Below are positions 34,834 to 42,505 of a DNA stretch of 64,000 nucleotides, in pieces. Source of the DNA: Rhizobium sp. AC27/96 (GTDB lineage Bacteria > Pseudomonadota > Alphaproteobacteria > Rhizobiales > Rhizobiaceae); NCBI RefSeq assembly GCF_001692325.1, contig NZ_LXKN01000007.1, forward strand, positions 122,661 through 186,660. The letters run 5' to 3'. The position numbers were made by a program, and so were the translations under genes. The notes under the pieces are model-generated. The model made no database searches. It was not told where the DNA came from and worked only from the letters and a program-made list of their open reading frames with translations. The first letter of the stretch is position 1; the number at the start of each line of letters is the position of its first letter.

Positions 34834-35002
34834 AATTCTGATGGCCGAATGGCACGACGGGAATGAAGCCGACGAAGGGTACCCACATCAGGAAAGGCTG
34901 AACCGACCACACGGAATTCGAGGGCGACGTTGCGACAGAATCCTTGCCGCGGGCATCGCGGTAGGCCTGGAAATCAATGACATTGGCAGCCTGGCTAGAC
35001 AT
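34823..35002 (-). CDS. Small protein overlapping the XRE-cupin gene
   Basis: A 59-residue ORF read directly from the reverse strand: MSSQAANVIDFQAYRDARGK at the start, then a hydrophobic, proline- and tryptophan-bearing stretch (SVWSVQPFLMWVPFVGFIPV) and the end VPFGHQNYGA. A GCAGGAGCCAGA ribosome site precedes ATG 35002. Its last 11 bp overlap the start of the XRE-cupin gene (ATGGCGCTTGA), so the two are probably translated together. The VIDFQAYR-type opening is common in short rhizobial proteins of unknown role. The C-terminal half could be membrane-associated or could interact with the regulator. No known domain was recognised. Confidence 0.65.
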   Translation of the reverse strand: MSSQAANVIDFQAYRDARGKDSVATSPSNSVWSVQPFLMWVPFVGFIPVVPFGHQNYGA

Positions 35003-35042
35003 TCTGGCTCCTGCAGGTTCGACGCCATAAATCTAGTTTTCC

Positions 35043-35050
35043 AGTCGACT
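35043..35050. promoter_or_regulatory. Short palindrome upstream of small ORF/XRE unit
   Basis: AGTCGACT lies 41 bp upstream of ATG 35002 within AATAGTCGACTGGAAAACTAGA (read on the reverse strand). It may be part of an operator for autoregulation by the XRE protein. The evidence is weak because the palindrome is only 8 bp. Confidence 0.25.
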
Positions 35051-35180
35051 ATTTTGGAGAGACCAGCGCCCAAACTTCGCAACCGCGGAGGAATGTTTTT
35101 GCCGAGTGAGGGCTTAGCAACGAAAGTGCTGCCCAAAGAAGACAGTGACGGTAGAAGTCAGGGATTGCCGGCAAACCTGC

Positions 35181-36863
35181 TTAAACCTCGCGAAATTTTG
35201 GCACCGATGCGATCAACTCGCGCGTATAGGCATGTTGCGGCCGTTCGAAAACCTGCTCCACCGCCCCGGCCTCGACGATCTCCCCATCCTTCATGACGAC
35301 AATGCGCTGGCTGACATGTTGGACGACACCCAGATCATGCGAGATGAAGATCATCGACAGGCCAAGCCTTGCCTGCAGATCGACCAGAAGATCGAGAACC
35401 TGCGCCTGGGTCGTGACATCGAGGGCCGAAACCGGCTCATCGCAGATCAGCAGTTTCGGCTCGGCGGCGAGCGCCTGTGCGATCGACACGCGCTGGCGCT
35501 GGCCGCCGGAAAGGGCTGATGGTCGCCGCGCCAGCAGATCCTGCGACAGGCCGACCAGTTCCATCAGCTTGGCAATCTTCTCTCGGCGTCCTGCCCTGTC
35601 CAGCCTGGTATAGAGCTTCAACGGCTGGTCGATGATACGCTCCACCGTGAAGCGCGGGTTGAAGGAGCTGAGCGGGTCCTGGCTGATAGTCTGAATGCCA
35701 GCACGCAGTGGGCGACGGGTGCGCTCGGGAAGCGTGCTCCATGGCTGCCCTTCGAACAGCACGTCTCCCGCATCCGGATGCCGCAGGGCAAGGGCGAGCT
35801 TGCCGAGCGTCGTCTTGCCTGAACCGGATTCCCCGACAATACCAAGCGTCTCCCCGCGATTGATATGGAGAGATATCTTCCTGACCGCTTGCAGGCGGCT
35901 GCCGTCCGCGCGCCTGAAGCTCATCGATATCTCGCGGATCTCCAGCAGACGTTGATCCGAATGGATGGCCTGCCGGCTCAGCGAGGGCGTGCCCGGCGCG
36001 CTCAGACGTTGTCCGCGATTGGCGGCGGTCGGCACGGCCGCCAGCAGACGTTGTGTGTAATCGTGCTTCGGGTTCGCAAGGACACTGCGTGCCGGGCCGA
36101 TTTCCACCAGCCGGCCTTTTTGCATCACCGCGACGCGATCGGCCAGCTGCGCCGCGACGGAAAGATCATGGGTGATCAGGAGAATGCCATGTCTGGCGGC
36201 TGCCAGCTCCTTGAAGATGGCAAGCACTTTTCTCTGCACACTGACATCCAGCGCCGTCGTCGGCTCATCAGCCACCAACAGCTGCGGTTGAGCCGCAAGC
36301 GCCGAGGCGATCAGGGCCCGCTGCCGTAGTCCACCCGAGAGTTCGTGCGCATACTGCCCGGCTCGTACATCCGGATCGGGAATGCCGACGCGTGCCAGCA
36401 ATTCCGCGACCTGCTGCGCTACGAGCGCACGCGGCGACAGACGGTGCGTCAGGATGGGTTCGGCGATTTCGCGGCCGATCGTCCTTAGTGGATCGAGCGA
36501 TACCAGCGCATCCTGAAGAACGAAGCCGATTTCGCGGCCGCGTACCTCGCGCCAGTCTCTCTCAACCAAGTCGAGCAGGTTAAGCGGCTGGCCATTATGA
36601 GCTGTCAGGCTCATGGTCTCGGCGCGCACGACAGCACGCGGGCCGGCCAGGCCGACGATGGCGCGCGCCGTTACCGACTTCCCCGATCCGGACTCGCCGA
36701 CCAAGGCCAGAATCTCCCCTGGCGCAATGTCCAGGGACAGATCACGAACCGCATCGACGCGGCCTTGCGGGGTGGAGAAGGTGACATTCAAACCCTTCAC
36801 CGAGAGCAGTGGCGTCCCGTCAGTCGCAGGGCGGAAGCTTTGCAAGCTGGTCTGGATATTCAT
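35181..36863 (-). CDS. ABC importer ATPase, fused DppD-DppF type (importer 2)
   Basis: A 560-residue double ATPase. Cassette 1 has GESGSGKSVTARAIVG, LSGGLRQRALIASALA and LLVADEPTTALD. Cassette 2 has GESGSGKTTLGK, LSGGQRQRVSIAQALA and LLICDEPVSALD. ATG 36863 shares ATGA with the permease stop; the longer open frame runs inside the permease gene. It is the last gene of the importer 2 operon and a clear paralogue of the ATPase at 27848-29512. Confidence 0.92.
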   Translation of the reverse strand: MNIQTSLQSFRPATDGTPLLSVKGLNVTFSTPQGRVDAVRDLSLDIAPGEILALVGESGSGKSVTARAIVGLAGPRAVVRAETMSLTAHNGQPLNLLDLVERDWREVRGREIGFVLQDALVSLDPLRTIGREIAEPILTHRLSPRALVAQQVAELLARVGIPDPDVRAGQYAHELSGGLRQRALIASALAAQPQLLVADEPTTALDVSVQRKVLAIFKELAAARHGILLITHDLSVAAQLADRVAVMQKGRLVEIGPARSVLANPKHDYTQRLLAAVPTAANRGQRLSAPGTPSLSRQAIHSDQRLLEIREISMSFRRADGSRLQAVRKISLHINRGETLGIVGESGSGKTTLGKLALALRHPDAGDVLFEGQPWSTLPERTRRPLRAGIQTISQDPLSSFNPRFTVERIIDQPLKLYTRLDRAGRREKIAKLMELVGLSQDLLARRPSALSGGQRQRVSIAQALAAEPKLLICDEPVSALDVTTQAQVLDLLVDLQARLGLSMIFISHDLGVVQHVSQRIVVMKDGEIVEAGAVEQVFERPQHAYTRELIASVPKFREV

Positions 36864-37732
36864 CGCACATCGCCCGTTGCAAGAATGGTCTGCAGCCGGC
36901 GCCCCAGCAGCGTGATCGAAATCACGGAGACGGCGACAACGGTTGCCGGAAGCAGGCTCGTCCAGGGCGCTATGTCGAGAAAATTGCGACCATTTGCGAG
37001 AAGCGCGCCCCATTCGGCGGCGGGCGGCACGACGCCGAGCCCGAGAAAACTCAAGGCAGAGGCAGAGAGGACGGAGCTGCCGACGCCGATCGTCGCCAGG
37101 ATAAGAAGCGGGCGAATGGAATTCGGCACGATATGCTGGCTGACAATCGTCCAGGGATGCTCGCCCAGTGCGATCGCATGCTCGACATAGCCCGACAATT
37201 TGACCTGGAGAACTTGGGAGCGGATCAGTCTTGCATAACCCGCTATGCTGGAAAGCCCCACGGCCAGCAGAGTGTTGGCAGGTCCCCGGCCGAGCACGGC
37301 GATGACCAGCAGCGCCAGCAGGATTTCCGGAAAGGCGAGCAGAATATCGATGAGGCGCAAGAGTGGCCGGGCGATCACCCTTGGCGCCAGCGCTGCGATC
37401 GTGCCGAGCACGATGCCGCCGATGCTGGCGATCAGGGTCGCGCCGACGCCGATGGTCAGCGACTGTGAGGTGCCATAGACGACGCGGGAGAAGAGGTCAC
37501 GCCCAAGCTCATCGGTTCCGAACCAATGCGTGGTGTCCGGCGCCATGAGTATCGCATCCGGATCGACCGCTTCGGGATCGAAATGGGAAAACCAGTGTGG
37601 CGCCCAGACCGCTAGCGCGAGAATGATCACGAAAGCCAGCGGGACAAGCAAACCGAAAGACAGCCAGGGGCGACGCTTGGCCCCTTGCCGGTGCAGCAGT
37701 ATGTCATCGTCCAGGAGTGTAGCGTTGCTCAT
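36860..37732 (-). CDS. ABC importer permease, DppC type (importer 2)
   Basis: A 290-residue permease with DTTHWFGTDELGRDLFSRVVYGTSQSL (about residues 66-92), the DppC signature, and an EAA loop near WTIVSQHIVPNSIRPLLILATIGVG. Four-base overlaps with both neighbours (ATGA) show tight coupling in the leftward operon. Confidence 0.92.
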   Translation of the reverse strand: MSNATLLDDDILLHRQGAKRRPWLSFGLLVPLAFVIILALAVWAPHWFSHFDPEAVDPDAILMAPDTTHWFGTDELGRDLFSRVVYGTSQSLTIGVGATLIASIGGIVLGTIAALAPRVIARPLLRLIDILLAFPEILLALLVIAVLGRGPANTLLAVGLSSIAGYARLIRSQVLQVKLSGYVEHAIALGEHPWTIVSQHIVPNSIRPLLILATIGVGSSVLSASALSFLGLGVVPPAAEWGALLANGRNFLDIAPWTSLLPATVVAVSVISITLLGRRLQTILATGDVR

Positions 37733-38682
37733 AGACCTGTCCTCCGCAAACGTGGATCGATCATCAGATAGAGGGCATCGACAAGCAGATTGACGATGAC
37801 GAAGACGAGGGCCGAGAGCATGACCAGCCCCAGTACGAGCGGCATGTCGCGCGTTTTGATCGCCTGCAGCGTGATCTGCCCGATGCCCGAGCGCCCGAAG
37901 ACCGTCTCGGTCAGGATCGAGCCACCCAGCGTGCCGGCCAGCAAAGTGCCGGTGAGTGTCGATGCCGCCAGCGCCGCATGCCGCAAGCCGTGCCTGACGC
38001 GCAGGACCGTCTCGCCGACGCCGCGTGCCCTGACTGTCAGTGAGAAGGGTTGGGACAACGCTTCCTCCAATCCATCGCGCAGCACCTGGCTGAGCAGGGC
38101 GGCAAGAGGGAGGCTCAAGGCGATTGCCGGCAGCACGAGGGCGGATAACCCGTCATTGCCGGTTACGGGGAACCATTGCAGATTGAAGCTGAAGACGGTG
38201 AGCAGCAGGATGCCGATCCAATAGACCGGTGTGCTCAGCAATATCAGCTCCACGCCCGAAGACAGCCTTGCCAAGCCTCGCCTGCGGCCCGCCGTCGCCA
38301 GGGCGATGCTGATGGCCAATAGCAGAGCGATAAGGATAGCAGTACCGGCAAGCTGCAGCGTCGGCCCGGCCGCCTCGTAGATCACCTCGCTCACCGGTTG
38401 GCGATATTGGTAGCTTTGACCGAAATCGCCGACCAGGGCTTTGCCGAGGTAATGCGCATATTGAACGAAGAGCGGTTGGTCCAGCCCATATTGATGGATC
38501 AAGGCAGACCGCTCGGCCTCATCGACGACATTTTCGCCGCCGGCCAGGATCGACACCGGATCGCCCGGAATGAGCTTTACGGCAATGAAGGCAATCGTTG
38601 CCGCGCCCCAAAGCACGGCAACGATCACGCCGGTCCGCCGCACAGCGGTCTGAAGGGCTTTATTGATCCAGCCAGGCATCAT
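37729..38682 (-). CDS. ABC importer permease, DppB type (importer 2)
   Basis: A 317-residue permease with IAFIAVKLIPGDPVSILAGGENVVDE near the N-terminus and the EAA region GLRHAALAASTLTGTLLAGTLGGSILTETVFGRSGIG. Its start overlaps the 3' end of the binding-protein gene by 23 bp, and its stop overlaps the next permease start. Confidence 0.92.
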   Translation of the reverse strand: MMPGWINKALQTAVRRTGVIVAVLWGAATIAFIAVKLIPGDPVSILAGGENVVDEAERSALIHQYGLDQPLFVQYAHYLGKALVGDFGQSYQYRQPVSEVIYEAAGPTLQLAGTAILIALLLAISIALATAGRRRGLARLSSGVELILLSTPVYWIGILLLTVFSFNLQWFPVTGNDGLSALVLPAIALSLPLAALLSQVLRDGLEEALSQPFSLTVRARGVGETVLRVRHGLRHAALAASTLTGTLLAGTLGGSILTETVFGRSGIGQITLQAIKTRDMPLVLGLVMLSALVFVIVNLLVDALYLMIDPRLRRTGL

Positions 38683-40291
38683 AAAAATTCGGCTTGGCGT
38701 TGGTGGCCCATGAGATACCGTGCAGCGCTTTGGAGGCGCCGAGCTGATAGGCCGCGACGAAGAGCGGCACGGCGTAGGCCTGTTCGATCACTTCTTTCTG
38801 CACGTCGGCATAGAGCTGCTTGCGCTCGGCATCCGTTGCGCCGACTGCCTTGCTCAGCTTCTCGTCCAGGCTTTTGATGCGGGAAGCGTTCTGACCGTTC
38901 GGCGGAATATAGGCCGAGTGAAACACCGTGCGCAGGATATCCGGCTCGGCACGCACGTAGTAGAACGAGACGAGATCGTAGTCATTGGCATTGGTGCGAG
39001 CGGTCCAGCCGCCGGCATCGACCGGATCAAGCTGAAGGTCGAAGCCCGCCTGCTTCACCTGATATTGAACTGCCTGCGCCAGGGTGACTTCCTGTGCACT
39101 GCTGGAACCCGTGTCATATACATAGTGTAGGGTCAGGCGAGCGCCGTCCTTCTTGCGTATCCCGTCAGCATCCTTTTGCGACCAGCCGGCCTCGTCCAGC
39201 AGCCGGTTCGCCTTGCCGAGATCGAAGCCCCATTTCTTCGGGATATCGTGGTCGTAGTAAAGCGTCGACGGCCCGAGGATATTGTCCGCCGGCTTCAAGG
39301 TGCCGAAATAGGCAGCCTTTACGGCGGCTGGGCCATTCACGGCAGTCTGAAAGGCCTGGCGCACCTTCACATCCTGAAATGGCCCCTTGGAGGTGTTGAG
39401 GAAGTAGGAGCTGTTGACGCCCGGATTTTCCCTCGTCACCACCTGCAATTTGCCATTGCCCTGAACGGAGCGGTAGTTTGCGGGCGGCACGGCGTCGATT
39501 GCCTGCAACTGTCCGCTTGCGAGCGCGCCCAGTCGTACGGAAGCCTCCGGCAGATATTTGAAGACGATCTGGTCGAAATGCGCCGGCCCCTTATGCGTGG
39601 CATAGCCCGGACCCCAATTGTAGTCGGCGCGCCGGCTGAGCTTACTGCCGCTTCCCTTAGTGAAATTCTCGAGAATATAGGGGCCGGAACCGATAACGGT
39701 ATTCGTCGTGCTCTGCGCCTTCTGCAGATAGGTTGGCGACTGAATGCCGAGATAGGGCAGGCTCAGCCCCTGCAGCAAGGGCGCGAAGGACTGACGATAA
39801 TGGATCACCACTGTCTGGCTATCGGGCGCCTCGATCTTGTCGATAGGCCCGAGCAGCGACTTCGCATAGCTGGACGTGGTCTTCGGGTCGAGAATCCGCT
39901 CGAAATTATATTTGACCGCCGCCGCATCGAGCGGCGTACCATCGCTGAAGGTCACGCCCTTGCGCAGATGAAACGTATAGACGGTATTGTCGGTATTGAT
40001 CTCCCACTTCTCGGCAAGCCAGGGCGTGAAGCTATTGTTCTCGGCCTGTCCGACAAGAGAATCGACGATATTGCGGGTGATAAGTGCCGTGATCGAGTTG
40101 CCGGTGATCGATGGATCGATGATCGCGGCATCGGTTGCCAACCCCACATTGAGGACGCCGCCCTCGACCGGTTTCGTCGTATCGGATGCGGCATTGGCCG
40201 GCGTCCCGATGAGCGTCAAAAGAGACAATGCCAAGGCGATGCCGACAGCATTCCGCTTCCTGCCATTCACCGTCAAAAATTCCTGTTTCAT
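38660..40291 (-). CDS. ABC importer substrate-binding protein, peptide/opine family (importer 2)
   Basis: A 543-residue periplasmic binding protein with a signal peptide (basic MKQEFLTVNGRKR, then AVGIALALSLLTLIGTPANA, cleavage before ASD). The family 5 core starts GGVLNVGLATDAAIIDPSIT. ATG 40291 follows GGGACGGGAT; ten further codons are open upstream. It is the first gene of importer 2. The shared 17-bp dyad lies 79 bp upstream, placing this importer in the same probable regulon as the cysteine/cystathionine genes and importer 1. The ligand is unknown. Confidence 0.92.
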   Translation of the reverse strand: MKQEFLTVNGRKRNAVGIALALSLLTLIGTPANAASDTTKPVEGGVLNVGLATDAAIIDPSITGNSITALITRNIVDSLVGQAENNSFTPWLAEKWEINTDNTVYTFHLRKGVTFSDGTPLDAAAVKYNFERILDPKTTSSYAKSLLGPIDKIEAPDSQTVVIHYRQSFAPLLQGLSLPYLGIQSPTYLQKAQSTTNTVIGSGPYILENFTKGSGSKLSRRADYNWGPGYATHKGPAHFDQIVFKYLPEASVRLGALASGQLQAIDAVPPANYRSVQGNGKLQVVTRENPGVNSSYFLNTSKGPFQDVKVRQAFQTAVNGPAAVKAAYFGTLKPADNILGPSTLYYDHDIPKKWGFDLGKANRLLDEAGWSQKDADGIRKKDGARLTLHYVYDTGSSSAQEVTLAQAVQYQVKQAGFDLQLDPVDAGGWTARTNANDYDLVSFYYVRAEPDILRTVFHSAYIPPNGQNASRIKSLDEKLSKAVGATDAERKQLYADVQKEVIEQAYAVPLFVAAYQLGASKALHGISWATNAKPNFYDAWLDQ

Positions 40292-40370
40292 ATCCCGTCC
40301 CTGATTTGGTCGCTGCTGCATCGATCAAGTGAGTGCAGATTTGCGATCTGGTCTGCTGGACAGAATATTG

Positions 40371-40387
40371 TCTATAAATTTACTAGA
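40371..40387. promoter_or_regulatory. Shared organosulfur-island dyad, site C
   Basis: TCTATAAATTTACTAGA (TCTA-9-TAGA with AA/TT symmetry inside), preceded by AATATTG and followed by CTAAAGG. It lies 79 bp upstream of the importer 2 binding-protein gene and is the best match to the consensus TCTATAWWWTTASTRGA. Probable operator. Confidence 0.7.
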
Positions 40388-40492
40388 CTAAAGGTATTGC
40401 GGTGCTTTTATGCGTGAGCAGGCAGAAATCCGTTTCAATGTCTGACTAGGCTTTCTCGTGTGTCATGCGGAAAAGCGACATCTCGAGTAGGT

Positions 40493-41365
40493 TCACCCGT
40501 AATGCTTGGACACATAGTCTACGAAGCGGCTCAACAGGGCACTGCTACTTCTCCGGTGCCAGCAAAGCCCAACGGGCCATGTCGCCTCGGGGCCTGAAAG
40601 AGGCTGCTGGTGGGTACGACCGGCCAAGGCATTGACGCCGTGCCAGGGAAGGAATGCCGCGCCCAGACCGGCCGCGACAACGGCGTGTACCGTCAGGATA
40701 TCATCGGCATATTGGATGATACGCGGGGTAAAGCCGATCGTGGAGCACCAACGGCTGATCTGCGAATCCAATCCCGGCCCGCGCAACGGCGATAGAGATA
40801 CAAAGCCGAGACGGTTCAGGTCCGGCAGCAGATCTTCGGAGGGAATCGTCATTTCGTGAGGAAGAACCAGCGCCAGCCGCTCTTCGATAACAGGCATGAA
40901 AGCCAGGTCGTTGTCGCCTTCCGGCGCTCGGCAGAAACCGACATCGAGCCGGCCATCGAGCAATCGCTGATGCTGCTCTCGCGACGGCAGGTCGTTAAGC
41001 GTGATCTGGCTCTCCGCTATGCTTGCCCGAAAGCCGGCGATCAGTTGCGGGGCGGTGACCAGCGTCGATATCCCGAATCCGATGTCGAGCGATCCGGTCA
41101 GGCCGGCATTGGCCCGCTGCATCTTCAGGTCGATATCATCACTCAGGCGCAGGAGTGTGCGCGCCTCCTGATGCAGTAGCTGACCCAGGGCTGTGAGCTT
41201 GGCGCCATGACGGCCACGCTCGAATAGCGGCCCGCCCGCTGTCATCTCCAGCGCTTGTATCTGCTTGGACAAGGTCGATTGGGTGACGAACAGCTTCGCC
41301 GACGCCTTGCCGTAATGGCCGGTGTCAACCAACTGAATGAAGGCGCGGAGAAGTTTAAGATCCAT
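40493..41365 (-). CDS. LysR-family transcriptional regulator
   Basis: A 290-residue LysR protein with the HTH at about 15-40 (DTGHYGKASAKLFVTQSTLSKQIQ) and an effector-binding domain. It lies directly upstream of importer 2 in the same direction and is divergent from the nitrilase-like gene, so it could control either. It is a candidate reader of the 17-bp dyad found at three promoters. A perfect dyad covers its own start codon region, suggesting autoregulation. Confidence 0.87.
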   Translation of the reverse strand: MDLKLLRAFIQLVDTGHYGKASAKLFVTQSTLSKQIQALEMTAGGPLFERGRHGAKLTALGQLLHQEARTLLRLSDDIDLKMQRANAGLTGSLDIGFGISTLVTAPQLIAGFRASIAESQITLNDLPSREQHQRLLDGRLDVGFCRAPEGDNDLAFMPVIEERLALVLPHEMTIPSEDLLPDLNRLGFVSLSPLRGPGLDSQISRWCSTIGFTPRIIQYADDILTVHAVVAAGLGAAFLPWHGVNALAGRTHQQPLSGPEATWPVGLCWHRRSSSALLSRFVDYVSKHYG

Positions 41366-41378
41366 TCGAATATCGAAT
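41364..41378. promoter_or_regulatory. Dyad at the LysR start, nitrilase promoter region
   Basis: ATTCGA-ATA-TCGAAT is a perfect 6-bp inverted repeat overlapping the LysR start codon in the 91-bp LysR/nitrilase divergent region. Candidate LysR autoregulatory site. Confidence 0.4.
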
Positions 41379-41456
41379 AATTTCTGTCGAAAGTATCATT
41401 TTACGAAAAGATGCCCGAATGGTCAAATCGCTCCATGACAATCAGGAGCAATAGCC

Positions 41457-42446
41457 GTGACCTTCAAAGTCTCTTCCGTACAGTTTCAGCATCGCGCCGG
41501 CGACAAGGCCTACAATCTCTCCCGCATCCTCCATTTTACCGAGGAGGCCGTGCAAACGGGCAACCAGCTCGTGGTATTTCCCGAGATGTGCATCTGCGGC
41601 TATTGGCATGTTCCGAAGCTCGATGGCGGAGGTCTGGAGGCTCTCGCCGAACCTCTCTCCGGCCCCTCGGTCTCCTACGTGGCGGCCCTGGCAAAAGACA
41701 AGGGTATAGCGATCGGCGTTGGCCTGCTGGAGCGCGGTGAAGATCAGAAATTATACAATAGCTATGTCGTCTGCATGCCCGACGGACAGCGCCATTGCCA
41801 TCGCAAACTGCATGCCTGGGAGCACAAGCTCATTTCGAGCGGTGACAGATTTACTGTGTTCGATACCCCTTGGGGCATCCGGGCGGGGATATTGATCTGC
41901 TGGGATAATAATCTCATCGAAAACGCCCGCGCGACCGCCCTGCTCGGCGCAGAACTGTTGATTGCGCCGCATCAGGCGGGTGGCGGGCATTCCGCCAGCC
42001 CGCACGGATTGAAGCGAATTCCGGTTGAGAAATGGGCCCGTCGTCATGAGGATCCCGCCGCCATCGAAGCGGAGTTTCGAGGCCCGAACGGTCGAGAATG
42101 GTTTATGCGCTGGCTGCCGTCTCGCGCTCATGACAACGGCATGTTCCTCGTCTTCAGTAACGGCGTTGGTCAGGACGAGGACGAAGTGCGCACCGGCAAT
42201 GCCATGATTCTCGATCCCTATGGCCGGATCCTGGTCGAGACGTGGCAGGCTGCCGACGCCATGGTGACCGCCGAAATCGATCTCGATTTGCTGGACAAAT
42301 GTACCGGCCAGCGCTGGATACGCGGTCGCCGTCCCGAGCTTTACGGCTGCCTGACGGAGCCCAATCCGAACGGTCTTGCGCCAATGGAGGCGCGCTTCTC
42401 CGAAGCTTCGACCCGAAGCGGTCCGCCCAAAGAGCCGGCCTCATGA
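41457..42446 (+). CDS. Nitrilase-superfamily carbon-nitrogen hydrolase
   Basis: A 329-residue CN-hydrolase with the catalytic triad visible: E43 in VVFPEMCICGYW, K117 in HRKLHAWEHK and C148 in GILICWDNN. Such enzymes hydrolyse amides, N-carbamoyl compounds or nitriles. The length and sequence favour an amidohydrolase over a true nitrilase. It is divergent from a LysR regulator and convergent with an FAD dehydrogenase. It could conceivably remove an acyl group in the sulfur salvage route, but there is no direct support. Confidence 0.88.
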   Translation: MTFKVSSVQFQHRAGDKAYNLSRILHFTEEAVQTGNQLVVFPEMCICGYWHVPKLDGGGLEALAEPLSGPSVSYVAALAKDKGIAIGVGLLERGEDQKLYNSYVVCMPDGQRHCHRKLHAWEHKLISSGDRFTVFDTPWGIRAGILICWDNNLIENARATALLGAELLIAPHQAGGGHSASPHGLKRIPVEKWARRHEDPAAIEAEFRGPNGREWFMRWLPSRAHDNGMFLVFSNGVGQDEDEVRTGNAMILDPYGRILVETWQAADAMVTAEIDLDLLDKCTGQRWIRGRRPELYGCLTEPNPNGLAPMEARFSEASTRSGPPKEPAS

Positions 42447-42505
42447 GCACAACGCTGGTTTCCTGACCAATCCGGATCCCAAGATGCAGAGGATCCTCGC
42501 CTTGC

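Noticed and set aside
35020..35050. AAATCTAGTTTTCCAGTCGAC as a fourth copy of the sulfur-island dyad
   Set aside because: It shares only TCTAGT and lacks the second half-site; the match is too weak to count.
34841..35296. Forward 151-codon frame opposite the small ORF and importer 2 ATPase
   Set aside because: It spans two reverse-strand genes and an intergenic promoter, and its residues are unlike any family.
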